Source: Dasyornis broadbenti
Taxonomy: Eukaryota; Chordata; Aves; Passeriformes; Dasyornithidae
DNA: 64,000 bases
Assembly: GCA_013397935.1 (NCBI GenBank)
Contig: VZRN01004245.1
Coordinates: 951,372 to 1,015,371, forward strand
Direction: 5' to 3'
The translations under genes and the position numbers were made by a program. Below, piece after piece: positions 50,181 through 61,860 of this stretch; the stretch's first letter is position 1, and every line of letters starts with the position of its first letter. Under the pieces are notes generated by a model. The model was not told the origin of the DNA. It saw nothing but the letters and a program-made list of their open reading frames with translations, and made no database searches.

Positions 50181-52174
50181 ATAACAAAAGAAAGACCAAG
50201 TTAATTTAATGTTTTGAAGGTTGAGTGTTTCGGTTTGCCTTTTTTTCTTTTTTTTTCTTCAGAAAAAGCACTCTGGTGGGAAAAATGCCGTTTCAGAAAT
50301 GTGAAAATGAGTTCAAATACAATGTGAATCTGAAAGGGTTGGCTGCGGCACACGAACTTGTGGCTGTGACACAACAACAGATGAGTGATTCGTTTGTGTG
50401 TAGGTAATTGCAATGGGTCTAGCCTACAGGAAAAAAAAAAATGCTTTTATGCAAGAGTTCTGTCCAGGGTGGAAGCACTTGAATATTGTAGTGAAGGAAA
50501 AGCTAACAGAGAGAAGAAGACGTGAGACAGTAGTGCTCCTTTTGCGGGAGGAGAAAAATACGGGGTGTGACCTTTTGTCGGCTGGAACTTGCCAATGCAC
50601 GGCAGCACAGGGTGAGCTTGGTGAGGCCGGATGGAGCCTGGTGCCTTTGCAGTTGAATTAAAGACTGTGTCAAGCACCTGCTCTCCTGATCTGCCTCCAG
50701 AGCCTTTCTCTGCTGTTGTCCACACCTACTTGTGCCTGCTTAGACAGGTCTTGTCGGCACAGGAAAGAAGCTTGATATATGACAACATTACGCAGGGGTT
50801 CACCACAATTTACCGCCTCTCACCCACTTCCAGAGTCTTCCCAGTGCTTTATCCCGTCCACTGCTACCCTGCTATTGCTTCTCACCTAGGACTTGCTGTA
50901 TCCCTGCTGCTCTGCCCTCCCAGCCTAAGATCCAGTCTTCCTCTTCTCTCTCTGTATTAGCTCTCTTTTTGTCCTTTAATGATGGATTTTGCAAACTTGC
51001 TGGCTCCTCTTCCTCAGGTTGGAAGGGGGACATGGGACGGGACTGCGTCACCCTGCCATCACCTCTTGCTTGCTCTTGAATTTCGTAAAATTCAAGTCTG
51101 AACCGGAGTTCATCAAGCAGCAAAAAGCTTTTGGAGGGCTTTCCGTCCGCAGTATAAAAATAAAACTGGATCAGAATAGATTGAATTGTTGCTTCTTACA
51201 TCCGTTTCCACATTTTGTTTTTGACAGGTCCTGACACCCACACACACGCTCCTTGCTCAGACTCGGCTAGATCTGATGTTTTGTCTGCTTTGAGTTTTTG
51301 GCAGGACTTTCTATGCCTCACGGAGAGTTTCAATAGCTCTTACCCTAGTCCTTAGTGCTCAGGTCTTGTGCTCTTATGCTTTCCGTACTTATGGGTCTTA
51401 CCAGGCCCATCATTAAAACATCACAAGGACAAGAACTGCACCTCCTGCAGGCCCTGAAACAGCCAAGCTGCTACTGGCTCCTGATCTCCTTTGCAACTCC
51501 ATTGGGTCCAACATCACTCCCCCACTTCAGTCTGTGCTTCCCACTGCAAAGGAGTGGAACCAAGCAAACAATCTGCAACAGGTAATTTATGTAATGAATT
51601 TACCCTTTTCCCCGAGCTGAATATGCATGAGTGGGTGCTGATGTCTTCAAGTGTATTCCCTGTTTGAAGAGGCTTGCCTCATTTTTTTCCCCTGTGCACT
51701 GCTTTTAATGCTACATATCAATCACAAGTGTTCCCTGGTGCATCCAGAAGCTGGTATTTGCTATTCAAATAGTGTGAAGTTGTAACTGTTTACATAAGTT
51801 TTGAGAAATTGTTTCTGATCATGAAGTGGAAGAGCATTCAAATACCTCTGTCATGTGCAGCACATAGCCCTTTCAAGTGCGCGTTTAATGTTTACAGATG
51901 CGCTCTCGCAATTCATTTTTCATGAGGGTTTGTGCTGCGAGACCTTGGTTGCTTGAATGTGTGCACAAAGGGAAGCTTGAAAGCAACACAAGAACAAACT
52001 AGTGCAACATACTTAAAAATTCTGTATTTGATAAGTCAGCTTTTAAATTGCCCAACTCTAAACATGAGCACTGGAAAGGAAACAAGGAAGTGTGTGATTC
52101 AGATTCCCTCTCTTGCTTGCCATGGTCTGTACCAGATAACACAGAAACAAAGAAGCAGCCAGGTGTAGAAGTCA

Positions 52175-52636
52175 GGATGGAACTATCAGAGTGTCCAAAG
52201 TAGGGCCATGAGGATGGTGAAGGAGTGGAAGGATGGAGTGGAAGCCTCTGCGGAGCTGCTGAGGTCCCTTGGTCTATTCAGCCTGGAGGAGACTGAGGGG
52301 AGACCTCATTGTGATCTTCAACTTCCCTGAGAGGGAATTGATCTTTTCTCTGTGGTGACCAGTGATAGGACCCGAGGGAATGGCCTGAAGCTGAATTAAG
52401 GGAGGTTTAGCTTGGATATGAGGAAAAGGTTCTTCCCTCAGAGGGTGGCTGGGCACTGGAACAGGCCACCCAGGGCAGTGGTCATAGCACCAGCCTGACA
52501 GAGTTCCGATCTGTCTGGACAATGCTCTCAGGCACACGGTGTGACTCTTGGGCTGTCCTGCGCAGGGCCAGGAGCTGCACTCGAAGATCCCCGCGGGCCC
52601 CTCCCAGCCCAGCACATCCTGCCATTCTGCCACTTC
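52175..52636 (+). mobile_element. CR1 LINE, 3' part with complete-looking tail
   Basis: The order CAGAGTGTCCAAAGTAGGGCC, TATTCAGCCTGGAGGAGACTG, GGTTCTTCCCTCAGAGGGTGG, GGGCACTGGAACAGG, CAATGCTCTCAGGCACACGG and GGGCCAGGAGCTGCACTCGA is that of a CR1 with the TGGACTCGATGATCCTTGTGGG-type tail. Here the tail reads GATCCCCGCGGGCCCCTCCC, i.e. shifted towards GC, and ends at GCCATTCTGCC. It directly abuts the WASHC1 promoter. It is 5'-truncated and non-coding. Confidence 0.88.
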
Positions 52637-52689
52637 CTCTGGGCCCGCAGCCCCGCGGGGGCGCCCTGGTCTGCCGGAAGTGACGTGCC

Positions 52690-52753
52690 CTGAGGGCGGA
52701 AGTGACGCGTGGTGAAGGCGGAAGCAGCGCGGGGGCGTGGCCGCGGGCGGCAG
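52690..52753 (+). other. WASHC1: Probable WASHC1 non-coding exon 1 (5' end approximate)
   Basis: A plus-strand donor CAG|GTGAGGG lies at 52753/52754 in the CpG island. The ATG exon at 63488 starts with only five untranslated bases after its acceptor, so an upstream non-coding exon is required, and this is the best candidate. The transcription start is a guess; the ETS/CRE array at 52674-52724 suggests a start between about 52690 and 52745. Confidence 0.5.
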
Positions 52754-52774
52754 GTGAGGGGCGCGCGGCGCGGC

Positions 52775-52775
52775 N
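52775..52775. other. Single ambiguous base
   Basis: One N in the WASHC1 CpG island, 22 bases past the donor. It has no effect on the coding sequence. Confidence 0.99.
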
Positions 52776-53015
52776 GGGCTGTGCAGGGAAGTGGCTCCGG
52801 GAACAGCTCCGGAGAGCAGCCGCGGCTCCGGTGGGTGCCCTACCGCCGGGCCCGACCGGGGCCGCCGCGGGGGGTATGCCGGGGCTGCGGCCTGTCGCGT
52901 TTGGGGGCCACAGGCGCTGCCTATCGGGAGCCCGGCGAGCTGTTGGGCAGGAGAGCTTAGCAGCGACTGTTTGGGAGGGATAGGAGGGCTGGGAAATGGT
53001 TCGTTGCATTTCTTA

Positions 53016-53404
53016 TCCTGGGGTGCGTTAGGAAGAGCATTGCCTGCAGGTCGAGGGAGGCGGTCGTGCCCCTCTGCCCAGTGTTGGTGAGGCAGCACCT
53101 GGAGTGCTGCGTCCAGTTCTGGGCTCCGAAGGGCAGGAGATCCTGGAGAGAGTCCAGCGGAGAGCGACGAAGTTGAGTAAGGGACTGGAGCATCTCTCTT
53201 GCAAGGACAGGCTGAGGGAGCTGGGCCTGTTCAGCCTTGAAAAAATCTTTTCCAGGCAGGTTATGGAGTCTCCCTCACTGGATATTCAAGGACCATTTGG
53301 GTGTAATCCTGTGCCAGGTGCTCTAGGATGACTCTGCTTGAGCAGCGGTTTGGGCCGGATGACCCACCGAGGTCCCTTCCAACCTGACCCGTTCTGTGAT
53401 TCTT
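53016..53404 (+). mobile_element. CR1 LINE with internal deletion
   Basis: ATCCTGGGGTGCGTTAGGAAG, CACCTGGAGTGCTGCGTCCAG, TTCTGGGCTCCGAAGG, CTGAGGGAGCTGGGCCTGTTC, then GGAGTCTCCCTCACTGGATA, CCAGGTGCTCTAGG and CTTCCAACCTGACCCGTTCT are CR1 in order. The segment normally between CTGTTCAGCCTTGAAAA and GTTATGGAGTCTCCC is missing (a few hundred bases of the ORF2 end). It has a CR1 3' tail TTCTGTGATTCTT and is well preserved otherwise. Confidence 0.9.
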
Positions 53405-55024
53405 GTTTGCTGCTGAGCCATGACATAGATTGGGAAACCTGCTAGCCAGGCACAGAGCATGGAAACCTCAAGTTGGCAGTGACACACAGGGCTCCTGAGC
53501 TCCACACAGTGCTCCAGGGAATAACAAGGGCAATGCATTTGCTCCATGTAGATCAGGTGCCGTGTAGGGACAGACGGGAGATGCTGGAGCCTGAAGGGAG
53601 GCACGAAAAAGAAGGATGTGTCCAAGAGAGAGGGTCACAGGACTCTGTGTTGTGAGTTATGTGTGATTTTTCCTCAGAAAGTCAGCTAATGGCTTGTGAT
53701 GGGGTTTGGGTGTTTTGTGCAGTTCCAAGTACACTCCCAGGCCTGTAGTTGTGCTGTTGTAATGATTTTTCTAATAAAAACATATTGTCAGTGTTTACAA
53801 GTGAACCCAAATGCTGGTGTGATAATTGCAGTTATTGGAATAACCTTTTTCTATGTTCCAAATAAAGAATGAGTTGGCCAGCAATAAGACCACAGGGCTG
53901 CTAGTCCTAGCTGTACACATGACGAAAGGAAGGGATGCTAATGAATGTAGGGAACATTAGGAATTCACATCCAGCAGTGATAGTCATTGACAATATTTAT
54001 TTTAGTAATCAGCAGAAATCCTGTGATAAGCTTTTCCCCCTCCTTTTTGATTTTTGTTTGTTTGAAAGGTTGAATAGCACCTGGATTTTCCCAAGGGCTC
54101 TTGCCAAAGAGGAGGCTCTCCATCGCTGTGCAGAGGATGCTAATTCTTGACTCTGTGCGAGTCACAGTGCAGCTTCCAGCGAGGAGTGTGGGACAGTGCT
54201 GGCTGTGGTTGTGGCATTTCACGTGATCGAGGCAAATGGCAGCTGGGAGTTTGCCTGGAATGACCTCTTTATTTCATGGAGGTTGCATGGCGGGTGTTGC
54301 TGGCAGTGATTTGCAGACCGGGCTGACCTACCCTGGAGGAGATGAGGTAAAAGCTAAAACCGCCCCTATTCCTTGCCAGTTCCCTGGAACACGGAGCCTT
54401 CCTGGAGCAGTGAAGGGAGTTGGAGTGGAGAGTGCTGCTTGCCAGAGGCAAGGCCTGGAAGCAAAGTGGCTTTGGCATGTCCTTGTAGAGGCTTTTCTGC
54501 TTGAGAATTTTCTGGGACTCAGAGGTGCTCTGGTCAACTGTCCCTTGCTTAGACTTTATTTTAGGAAGATTGGCTGATAAGTTCTCCTGATATTTCATTA
54601 TGTTTGTCTTGTCTGGGTAGTAAAGCTGGGATGTAGAGGCAGTCTGATATATCTCTGTATTCCTGGGATGCCTTGAATGAGGGGGAGCCAGCCACACCTC
54701 CAGAGTCTTGAGGCAGAAAAGTGCCTGAGGCACTCCCAGAGCAGCACAGGCTGCTATTCTTAGCATCTGCCCTTCTTCTATCACTCTGGATATTTAAACT
54801 GAGTTTTAAATCTTCATTCCTTCAGATAAAAAAGTGCTGTTCTCTCAGCTCAGGAGTTCATGGGCCAGAAAACTGAAAGCAGATTATTCCTGGGAACTAC
54901 TCTGCAATCTGCTTCTGGGTAATACCAGGTAACTAGTCACTGCAAGATCAGCTTGGGGACTGAAAGGGAAGGGTAGAAATTGAGGGCTGGGAAAAAATAG
55001 TTCTGAGATAATCCTGAAGGCAGA

Positions 55025-55073
55025 TTTTTTTTTTTTTTTTTTNNNNNNNNNNNNNNNNNNNNNNTTTTTTTTT
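55025..55073. repeat. Poly-T tract containing a 22-N gap
   Basis: There are 18 T before and 9 T after the Ns at 55043-55064. The gap most likely hides more T, and the length is uncertain. Confidence 0.9.
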
Positions 55074-58000
55074 GAACTTTTTTTAGATTAAAGGTAATGT
55101 ACAGAGGAAGAAGAGGATTATATCTGAAATTGTAATGTTTCCCATGGCTGTGGTGTAAGAGATTGAAGGGAATAATTTTAATCTCTCAGAAAAGTAATTT
55201 TGGTAGCTAACCAGCTCTGCTTAGACCCCTTCACAAGATAACCTTTCCCAGAAAATAGTCCATCCAGGTGTCATTTTTTTGGACCCAGCTTTTTGCCAGC
55301 TCCTGTCAATCAAGCCACTGCTGGGATATTCCTTGTAGCAAATGGGAACTTTCAGTGAGTTCCTCTGCTGTCATCTTCCAGAAATGCAAGCACTCCCTTT
55401 GCTTTTGAATGTATAAACTGGGCTGGAACTGATTTGGTTTCCAGTTTGATTCGGTTGTTTGCTTAATTAAATATCTCAGGATTTGCTTTAATGCTGCATG
55501 TGGAGCCTGGGAGCTGTAAAACTCCAGAACTTTGGAGCAGAGGGTACTGAATGTGGAGGTGAAAAACAGGACATTGCGAATTAGGGTTTGTGGCAGTGGT
55601 TAGATTTGCAGTTAAGGTTGCTTTGCAGGAGGGTGAAGTTGAATTTGCATCAGAAAATTAGAGGGAAAAATTAACAGGATTTTTTTTGTGTGTGTGTTTC
55701 TAGAAGTATTGTCGTGGTCTGATAGTGAGAATGAAAAGCTCCAAACATTCTGCAGGAAGCTCTACAGCAGGATTCTGGTTAGCCTGATTTTGGAACTCCA
55801 TTGTTTAAGGGAACTTAACTGCAGAGAAAAGGCTCTCCAGAGGACTTTGCACAGCCAGTGGCTTCTGTGAGCTTCAGGCATACAAAACCAAAGTGCCCCC
55901 ATTTAGGAACTGGAAGGAGGAGCTGTATTTGGGTGTCTGGGATGGGATTCTCAGCTTTTCTTGTGGCGTCTGTGTAGGAGGTGTAGCTGAGCTGTTTGTT
56001 TAGGCTTCTTTTGTAATAAATAGTCATAGGAAGGGAAGGCAGGCAATTAGCAGAGTGCTTGTGGTCAGTTGTATATGGCTGCCCTAGAATCAGATCAGTT
56101 CTTCATTAGAGCCTCTGATTGTCTCCATTACTGATGGGAGCCAAAGGTGGCAGTCGCAGAGGGGATTATCTGATTAACTTTAGATATCAACATCTGCCTG
56201 TCAAAATGAGCTTTATGTATCCAGCTGGAGGAAATCAATTTCAGCCTGTGCTTAGAGGACAGGGCTTTCTCAGCAAGGGGATGCAGTGAGGGAGGCTGCC
56301 TGTGCTTCACCAAACAGAGCTTTGTGTTGAGGGGAAGGATTGTCCTGAAGACAGCAGTGACTTAGAGGGAGTCTTAGCTTATGGAACAGGCAGGATTGAA
56401 GTGCACCTCTAAATTCTTTTAAGCCTCTACTTTTCAGATTCTCTTTTATAAAAAAAAAAATATGTTATAGCATTCTCTCTTCTGGAGAGTCAATATAATT
56501 TGGTTTTACCTGATCCATCTTTAAATGTCAGGTATTTTGCAATTTGCCAAGGAGTGCCATATGCTATTGTAAAGTTGGGCTGAGATCACAGATTTTGATT
56601 CTTAAGCACAAGTGGAATAGGGCAGTATGTGACAAACAAATGAATCTAAGTTGCTTTGGGTAGTTTTTAGGGAGAGTCTTCAGATTTCACCCATAGTAGC
56701 TGCCATCTTTCTACTGTTTCTTTCAAAGCAAAGTGTCTGAGCCAAAAGTGTTGGTAACTGGCCCTGGCTTCTTGAGAAAGAGCTGCCTTAAGTGCTGGTC
56801 TCACACTTTCGGAAGTAGATGTTTGACAGGCCAGTGCTTTTCTTCTGGTAGTCCTGCTGGCTGTCAGGCTCCTCAGTGCTCTGCTGCTTCTGCAGGGCCA
56901 TGGTGTGGGATGAGGCTGACTCCTTTTGAAAAGGTCTTGGCTGTTCAGGTAATCCGCTATCAGTGAGCAGTTTGGGAAGTGCTGTACTGTAAAGGGTAGG
57001 CTGAAGGACTGAGGTTGAGTATGTGTCTCCAAAGCCGGAGCAGAGGAGCAGAAATGGCTTTTACAGCTGTGGCTAAATTAATTTTGTAATATAGATGTGA
57101 GCATGTTGTGCTCCTGCTGCTGAGACAGGAGAATGGTGGCTTCTAAAGCTTTTCACTGTCCTGTATCTGTTGCCAGTTTCTGTGTCTGGGGAACTCCAGC
57201 TCTTCAGTTTAATTCCCTCCTTGAGAGTGGGCAGGGTGGGACAGCTGGAATGGAGAGCCTTTTTGTTCCAGAAATAGCACTGGGAGGCAAAATCCCAGAT
57301 GATGTCAGGCACTCCAACGATGGAGAAACCCCACTCTTCGTAGTTTTGTCAAAAATAGCTACTCGAGGTCTTGAGACCAAAGCAGCAACATCTACACTGG
57401 AGTTTGAGGGTGCTGCTGTAAGAGACATGAGCACCCTGGTGCCGTACAGCCTGCTATGGGGCCTAATTAGGGTCTTATTAATGCTTTCTTTCATCACTGC
57501 CTTCCAGCCTTCAGATGGTGATTAGACCTATTTATAGGGGCAGACTTCCTTAATATTCAGCACAGTATACTTCTTGCCAATCAAATCAGTAGCATCTGCA
57601 TCTTTGATTGCTGCTTAATAACACTGTAGAACATGGTTAATTAAAAAATATAAATAGACTTTTCATCCTCTTAACTTATCAAAGTGCTTCTCTCCTCCCC
57701 CCGCCTTGCTCCCCCAAAAATAAGGTGAAGTTGGATTAGCACAGGGACTGTGGTGAACCTCTCATCTCACTGCTGGAAATGCATCCTGTTCTCCTATCCA
57801 GGAGAGTTACCTCCTGTGTGCTCTGCTGGAGGACGAAATCTCATCCCCTCCTCTGAGTGTCAGCGTGGGACAGAATGATTGTTTGCTGCACAGTAATAGG
57901 ACTTACATGTAGGCTGTTATGCTGCATTTGAGCAATTTCTAGCTTTTGTTTCAGTGTCTACGTCTGTGTGAGTGTATGTGCACACACTGCTTTATCCTGC

Positions 58001-61000
58001 CCCTGAACAGGAGGAGCATATGCAATGACACGTTTTGCTTTTCTAGCGTTTCAAGTCTCTTTTTTAAACGCAGTTCTCTGGTTTTGCAGCTATTAAACTC
58101 GTAGGAGTGTGCTTTATCTGTGGAGGGCAAGGTGAGATAATTATCGTTTTTTTATCGTTCTTATTTTTTTCCTTGGAGGATTTAATTCTGATATTTTGTT
58201 GAAATAGCCTCTAGGCAAGCCTCCAGCACAATCCAGGCATGACTTGAATATGCCAGCAGATTTGACCATGGGAAAATGTTTGTCCAGGTAAACATGATAG
58301 AAAGTATTACATGTAGGAAATTACTTTAAGGGAAGAATTTGGGATGACTTCTCACAGTTAACCAAGTTATGGATGTGACTCTCTTCTATCAGAGGGGACA
58401 ACACGTTCTGATAAGCTATGCCCAGAGCCTGTCTACTCCATCTTTTGAGTGTGTTTGATCTTAACCTGCAGTTCATTTGTGACTTGGCCTGTTCCCACTG
58501 TGGAGCCATACTGGTGGTAGTGGGGTAGAGGTACATGGTGAGGGATATGCAGACGTGTGTTTTATTGCATATTTCTGATCTCTGTGTCCTCACAGGTGGC
58601 TGCAAGGCATTGATCTTTTATTAGGATCCTACAAAAGAGAGACATAGGGTTGGAGATAGCCTGTGATTTCTTTTTGGAGATGTTACTGCCTGTGGGAATT
58701 AAAGGCCTCTAGTTCTTGCTGCCTTTCCAGTGTAGTGACAGAAGCAGCAGCACAGTAATTGCTAAAGCAGCCCTTGTAGCTTTGAAATATACACACTGAT
58801 ATTTTTCAAAGTATGTAATCCCTCTTTTCCCCTGAGCCCTCTCTTTTCAGTTTCTTGACGCATGTTAAGGAAGCAGGTATTGTTCATGGCTTACCTTATT
58901 CTCCCTTTGTTTTCAGAGCAAAGTACACATCTGGTAGGTGCTTGTATATAGCTTTACATTCTGCCTGTGTTGAGGGCAGCCAAGCTATTTTCTTAATATT
59001 GCCTTTGTTTATATTCCTTTGAAAAACTAAGATATTTTAAGGTTGTGGGGATTTTTTGTTTGTAAATAATCATCCCAGTGGTCAATCCTCCGTAGAGCAG
59101 TATTTTCTAAAGAACTTGGGGAAGTTGCTTCTTTTACAAACTCTGTTTGCTCTGTAATAAGTTCTCTTGGGCTTAGCCTTAATGTAAGAAGTTTTATTCT
59201 TATGGAGAGAAGGAGGGGTAAACCCAAGAGGTGAGCAAAGTAGGTGGAGTGTTTCTCTAGCTTTCCAGAGCAGTGAATTGTACATTTCCTTTTCCAGGTG
59301 CAGAGCTGCAAATCTCCACGCATCCTTCAAGAGTATTAGACTTGGCTGTGATGAGTGAACGGTTGGTTCCAAATGCCTGAAAACCCTGGAGTGCTCAGCC
59401 TGTGCCTGTCCTGGTTTAACTCTTCTGGAAAACCGAGACAGGCTGGTGGAGACTGATCCTGTGTTTCCCACTCCTGCTTTTTCTCAGCCAGTGTGAGTGT
59501 TGGAACTGAGAGGGAGAGAGCAGCTTTGAGTGCAGAGGGACAGCCACCAACCCTGAAGAGCTTTGGACCAGCTTGCCTGAGGTGAAAGGCACAGACAGCT
59601 TAAGGCAGAAGTGCAAATCTGAGCAGTCAGCAGCTCTAGTCAGAACTTCCAAATCAGGACATAGCACTTGAAGTAGAGGGTGCAGTGAGAGAACCACCTT
59701 TTTCTCTTTGGTTTTACTTTAATAAGGTAAATGAGATTATTATATAACACCAGAGCATATTTGTCTTGATCATGAAAGTTGACATAGAAAAAGTAATTGA
59801 ATAAAGAGTGGCTGGGGCCCCCAGATGCTGCAGCTCTTTTCCAGAGCCTCTTTGATCACAAAAAAATAAAGCTCTGTATTGCTGTTTCTTCTGCCTTGTG
59901 TGACCCATTGGTGGTCACACCACTAATGTTTGAATCTCTTGGGTGATCTGACATCTGTTCTTGTGACTCATACTTGCTTTGGGCACGTGTGTCCATTTCT
60001 CACTGTAGCATCAGAGTATTCCATGCCAGCTGTCATAATTCCAGCATGCTGTACTTCCTGCTGAAACACACCAGCTCCCTGTGTAAGATCCTGGAGCAAT
60101 ACTGGAACCAGTTTGGTGCTTTGCTGGAAGTCCCTTCCATATGTAAGATATGAGCAGTTTATGTGCACCTTTGCTGTTTATGTTTACATGAAGGCTTGGC
60201 ACCCATTGGATAGGGTGGAAGAGCTGACGTATTTCTAATAAGCAGCACAGACTTTTTTTTTTTTAATGTAGTGCCTAATTCTGATAATGAAGCATGGCAG
60301 GAAAATGTGCTACTTCCTTCTCAATGCACTGGAGTTTGAGATAAAGAAAGAGTCAGTCTTACTGAGTGACATTCAGTCTTTGCTTTCCTTCCTGACTTTT
60401 CCTAGGAATATTTTGAATTTTCCCCATTAAAATATTCCTTATTCCTGCATTCCCTCTCTGTTATGTGAAGCAATTCTGCTTTTATTCTAGGCACATGGTC
60501 AGTCCCTTCCTCAAATTGTTTGTAAATCTGGCTTCTTTCTCTGGTTAGTTTGGTCCTAAGAGGTAACAAATAGCAGCTGTAGCATGGGATTTTGCCCAGG
60601 TCTAGTCACTTAGTTGTTGCTGTTCTCCCTTTTCCTTGCAATAGATCTCCAGCTTGTTCCCTTGCACAGGAAGAGTTGTCTCTTGGATCTGTCTCTGGCA
60701 GCAGTTTCCAGAATCTGCCGTATTTCTCTAGTGTGTTTTTTTTTTAGGAAAGGTGAGAAACTGAAGCTCATTTGAGAGTCTGCATTGACAACCTGTGAAG
60801 ATGAAGTTTCCCAACAGACCAACTGTGACAGTATGAGCAGAAGCACTCAGGGATTTTCCTGCTCTGCCCAGTGCTGTGTGCTCCCCTCTTTGCAAGGAAG
60901 CAGTGGGACCTGAAGGACAGTCTGTAGCTTCTGACTGCAGAGAAAAAACTGATGTGGGAGTAGCTAGAGGAGCGCTGCTCCTGAGTGTGAGCATCTGTCA

Positions 61001-61799
61001 GTCAGCAGCTGGACTGAGCTTGGTTTAAGAAAGGTCACTGGGAGAATTAGGATTGGTCAGAGTCTGAGAGATCATATAGGGGCTGTATAATCTCATCTGG
61101 CCTCAAGGGGTGAAAAACTTGTCTTTCTCAGGATTACCTTTAGACAGGAATGGTTTTGATAATGAAGCAAATTTAATAAGTTTCCTTCTTGCCCCTGCTT
61201 GCCGCTATGCTTCATGACTGGGCAATTACAGCTGTTTATCTGGCTACAGTAAACTGGGTCATTGAACTGATTTGAGTTAAAAATAGGCGTCCCAAACATC
61301 AGCAGCACTGACGCAACAGCAGAGTTGTGACCAGTGGCAGGGAGGATCACAAAGTTCTTTTGCTGCTGGGGCCAGAGTAACTCATAACCACGTCCTTGCT
61401 GTGTTATCTGGTTGCTTTGTTCTCTGGTGACAGTCAAATAGCAGGTTTGAAAGGAAAAGGCTTCAAGCTTGATTGTGGTCAGCAGATCAAAAACTGCTGT
61501 CTCAAAATTAGCTGTACTTCTCTCAGATTAACTTGTATGCTTTACAGCTCTAAATAATAATTTCCTGTCTGCTGAGTAGGCCCAGTCAAGAAGACTAATC
61601 AGTGTGCAAACATTGCCGCTAAAGAGTGCAGATACAGAGTCTGGCTGCCAGTGATGCATGAAATGAAACAGAATAGGTCTAGGCTTCCTAGACTGGCAGC
61701 AGAGCCAGCTCTCTAATGGATGGGCTTGATCTTGCAAATTTGTTAACTGTGGAAAGGCTTCTACGTGTCCTTACATCTCATATGATTCATTACTAAACA

Positions 61800-61860
61800 C
61801 CACCACCAAAAAATCCCCAAAACAACCCAATAAAACCCCACATCCCAAAAGAATACCCTT
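61800..61860. repeat. A/C-rich low-complexity tract
   Basis: Mixed CCACCA and CCCCAAAAC-type sequence in WASHC1 intron 1. Confidence 0.6.

Larger units (their letters stand above)
36541..52174. other. Intergenic spacer between IQSEC3 and WASHC1
   Basis: About 15.6 kb with no supportable gene. It holds CR1 copies (36676-37140 and 44700-44975), three MIR-like relics (38612-38690, 40394-40475, 50128-50180), an AT-rich motif-dense block (38800-39260), a tRNA-like inverted repeat (48262-48349) and a poly-T tract near 45930. The rest (for example 41-44.6, 45-48.2 and 48.4-50.1 kb) shows nothing I can name. The 45.8-47.8 kb stretch is AT-rich and free of recognisable repeats, so it may hold conserved non-coding elements. 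Confidence 0.7.
52637..52970 (+). promoter_or_regulatory. WASHC1: CpG island, WASHC1 promoter
   Basis: A compact CpG-dense block without a TATA box, next to a strong plus-strand donor (CAG followed by GTGAGGG at 52753/52754). It contains CCGGAAGTGACGT (52674-52686), GCGGAAGTGACG (52696-52707), GCGGAAG (52718-52724) and a GC/KLF box GGGGGCGTGGCC (52731-52742). ETS plus CRE plus Sp/KLF sites are typical of housekeeping promoters, which suits a ubiquitously used endosomal factor. It is assigned to WASHC1 because it is the only CpG island upstream of its ATG exon in this window; the link across the 10.7 kb intron is inferred. Confidence 0.7.

Noticed and set aside
52274..53098. 274-codon minus-strand open frame over the WASHC1 promoter
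   Set aside because: It is antisense to two CR1 copies and a GC-rich CpG island, where stops are rare; there is no family resemblance.
54269..54784. 171-codon minus-strand frame in WASHC1 intron 1
   Set aside because: No recognisable domain, no splice or codon support; compatible with chance.
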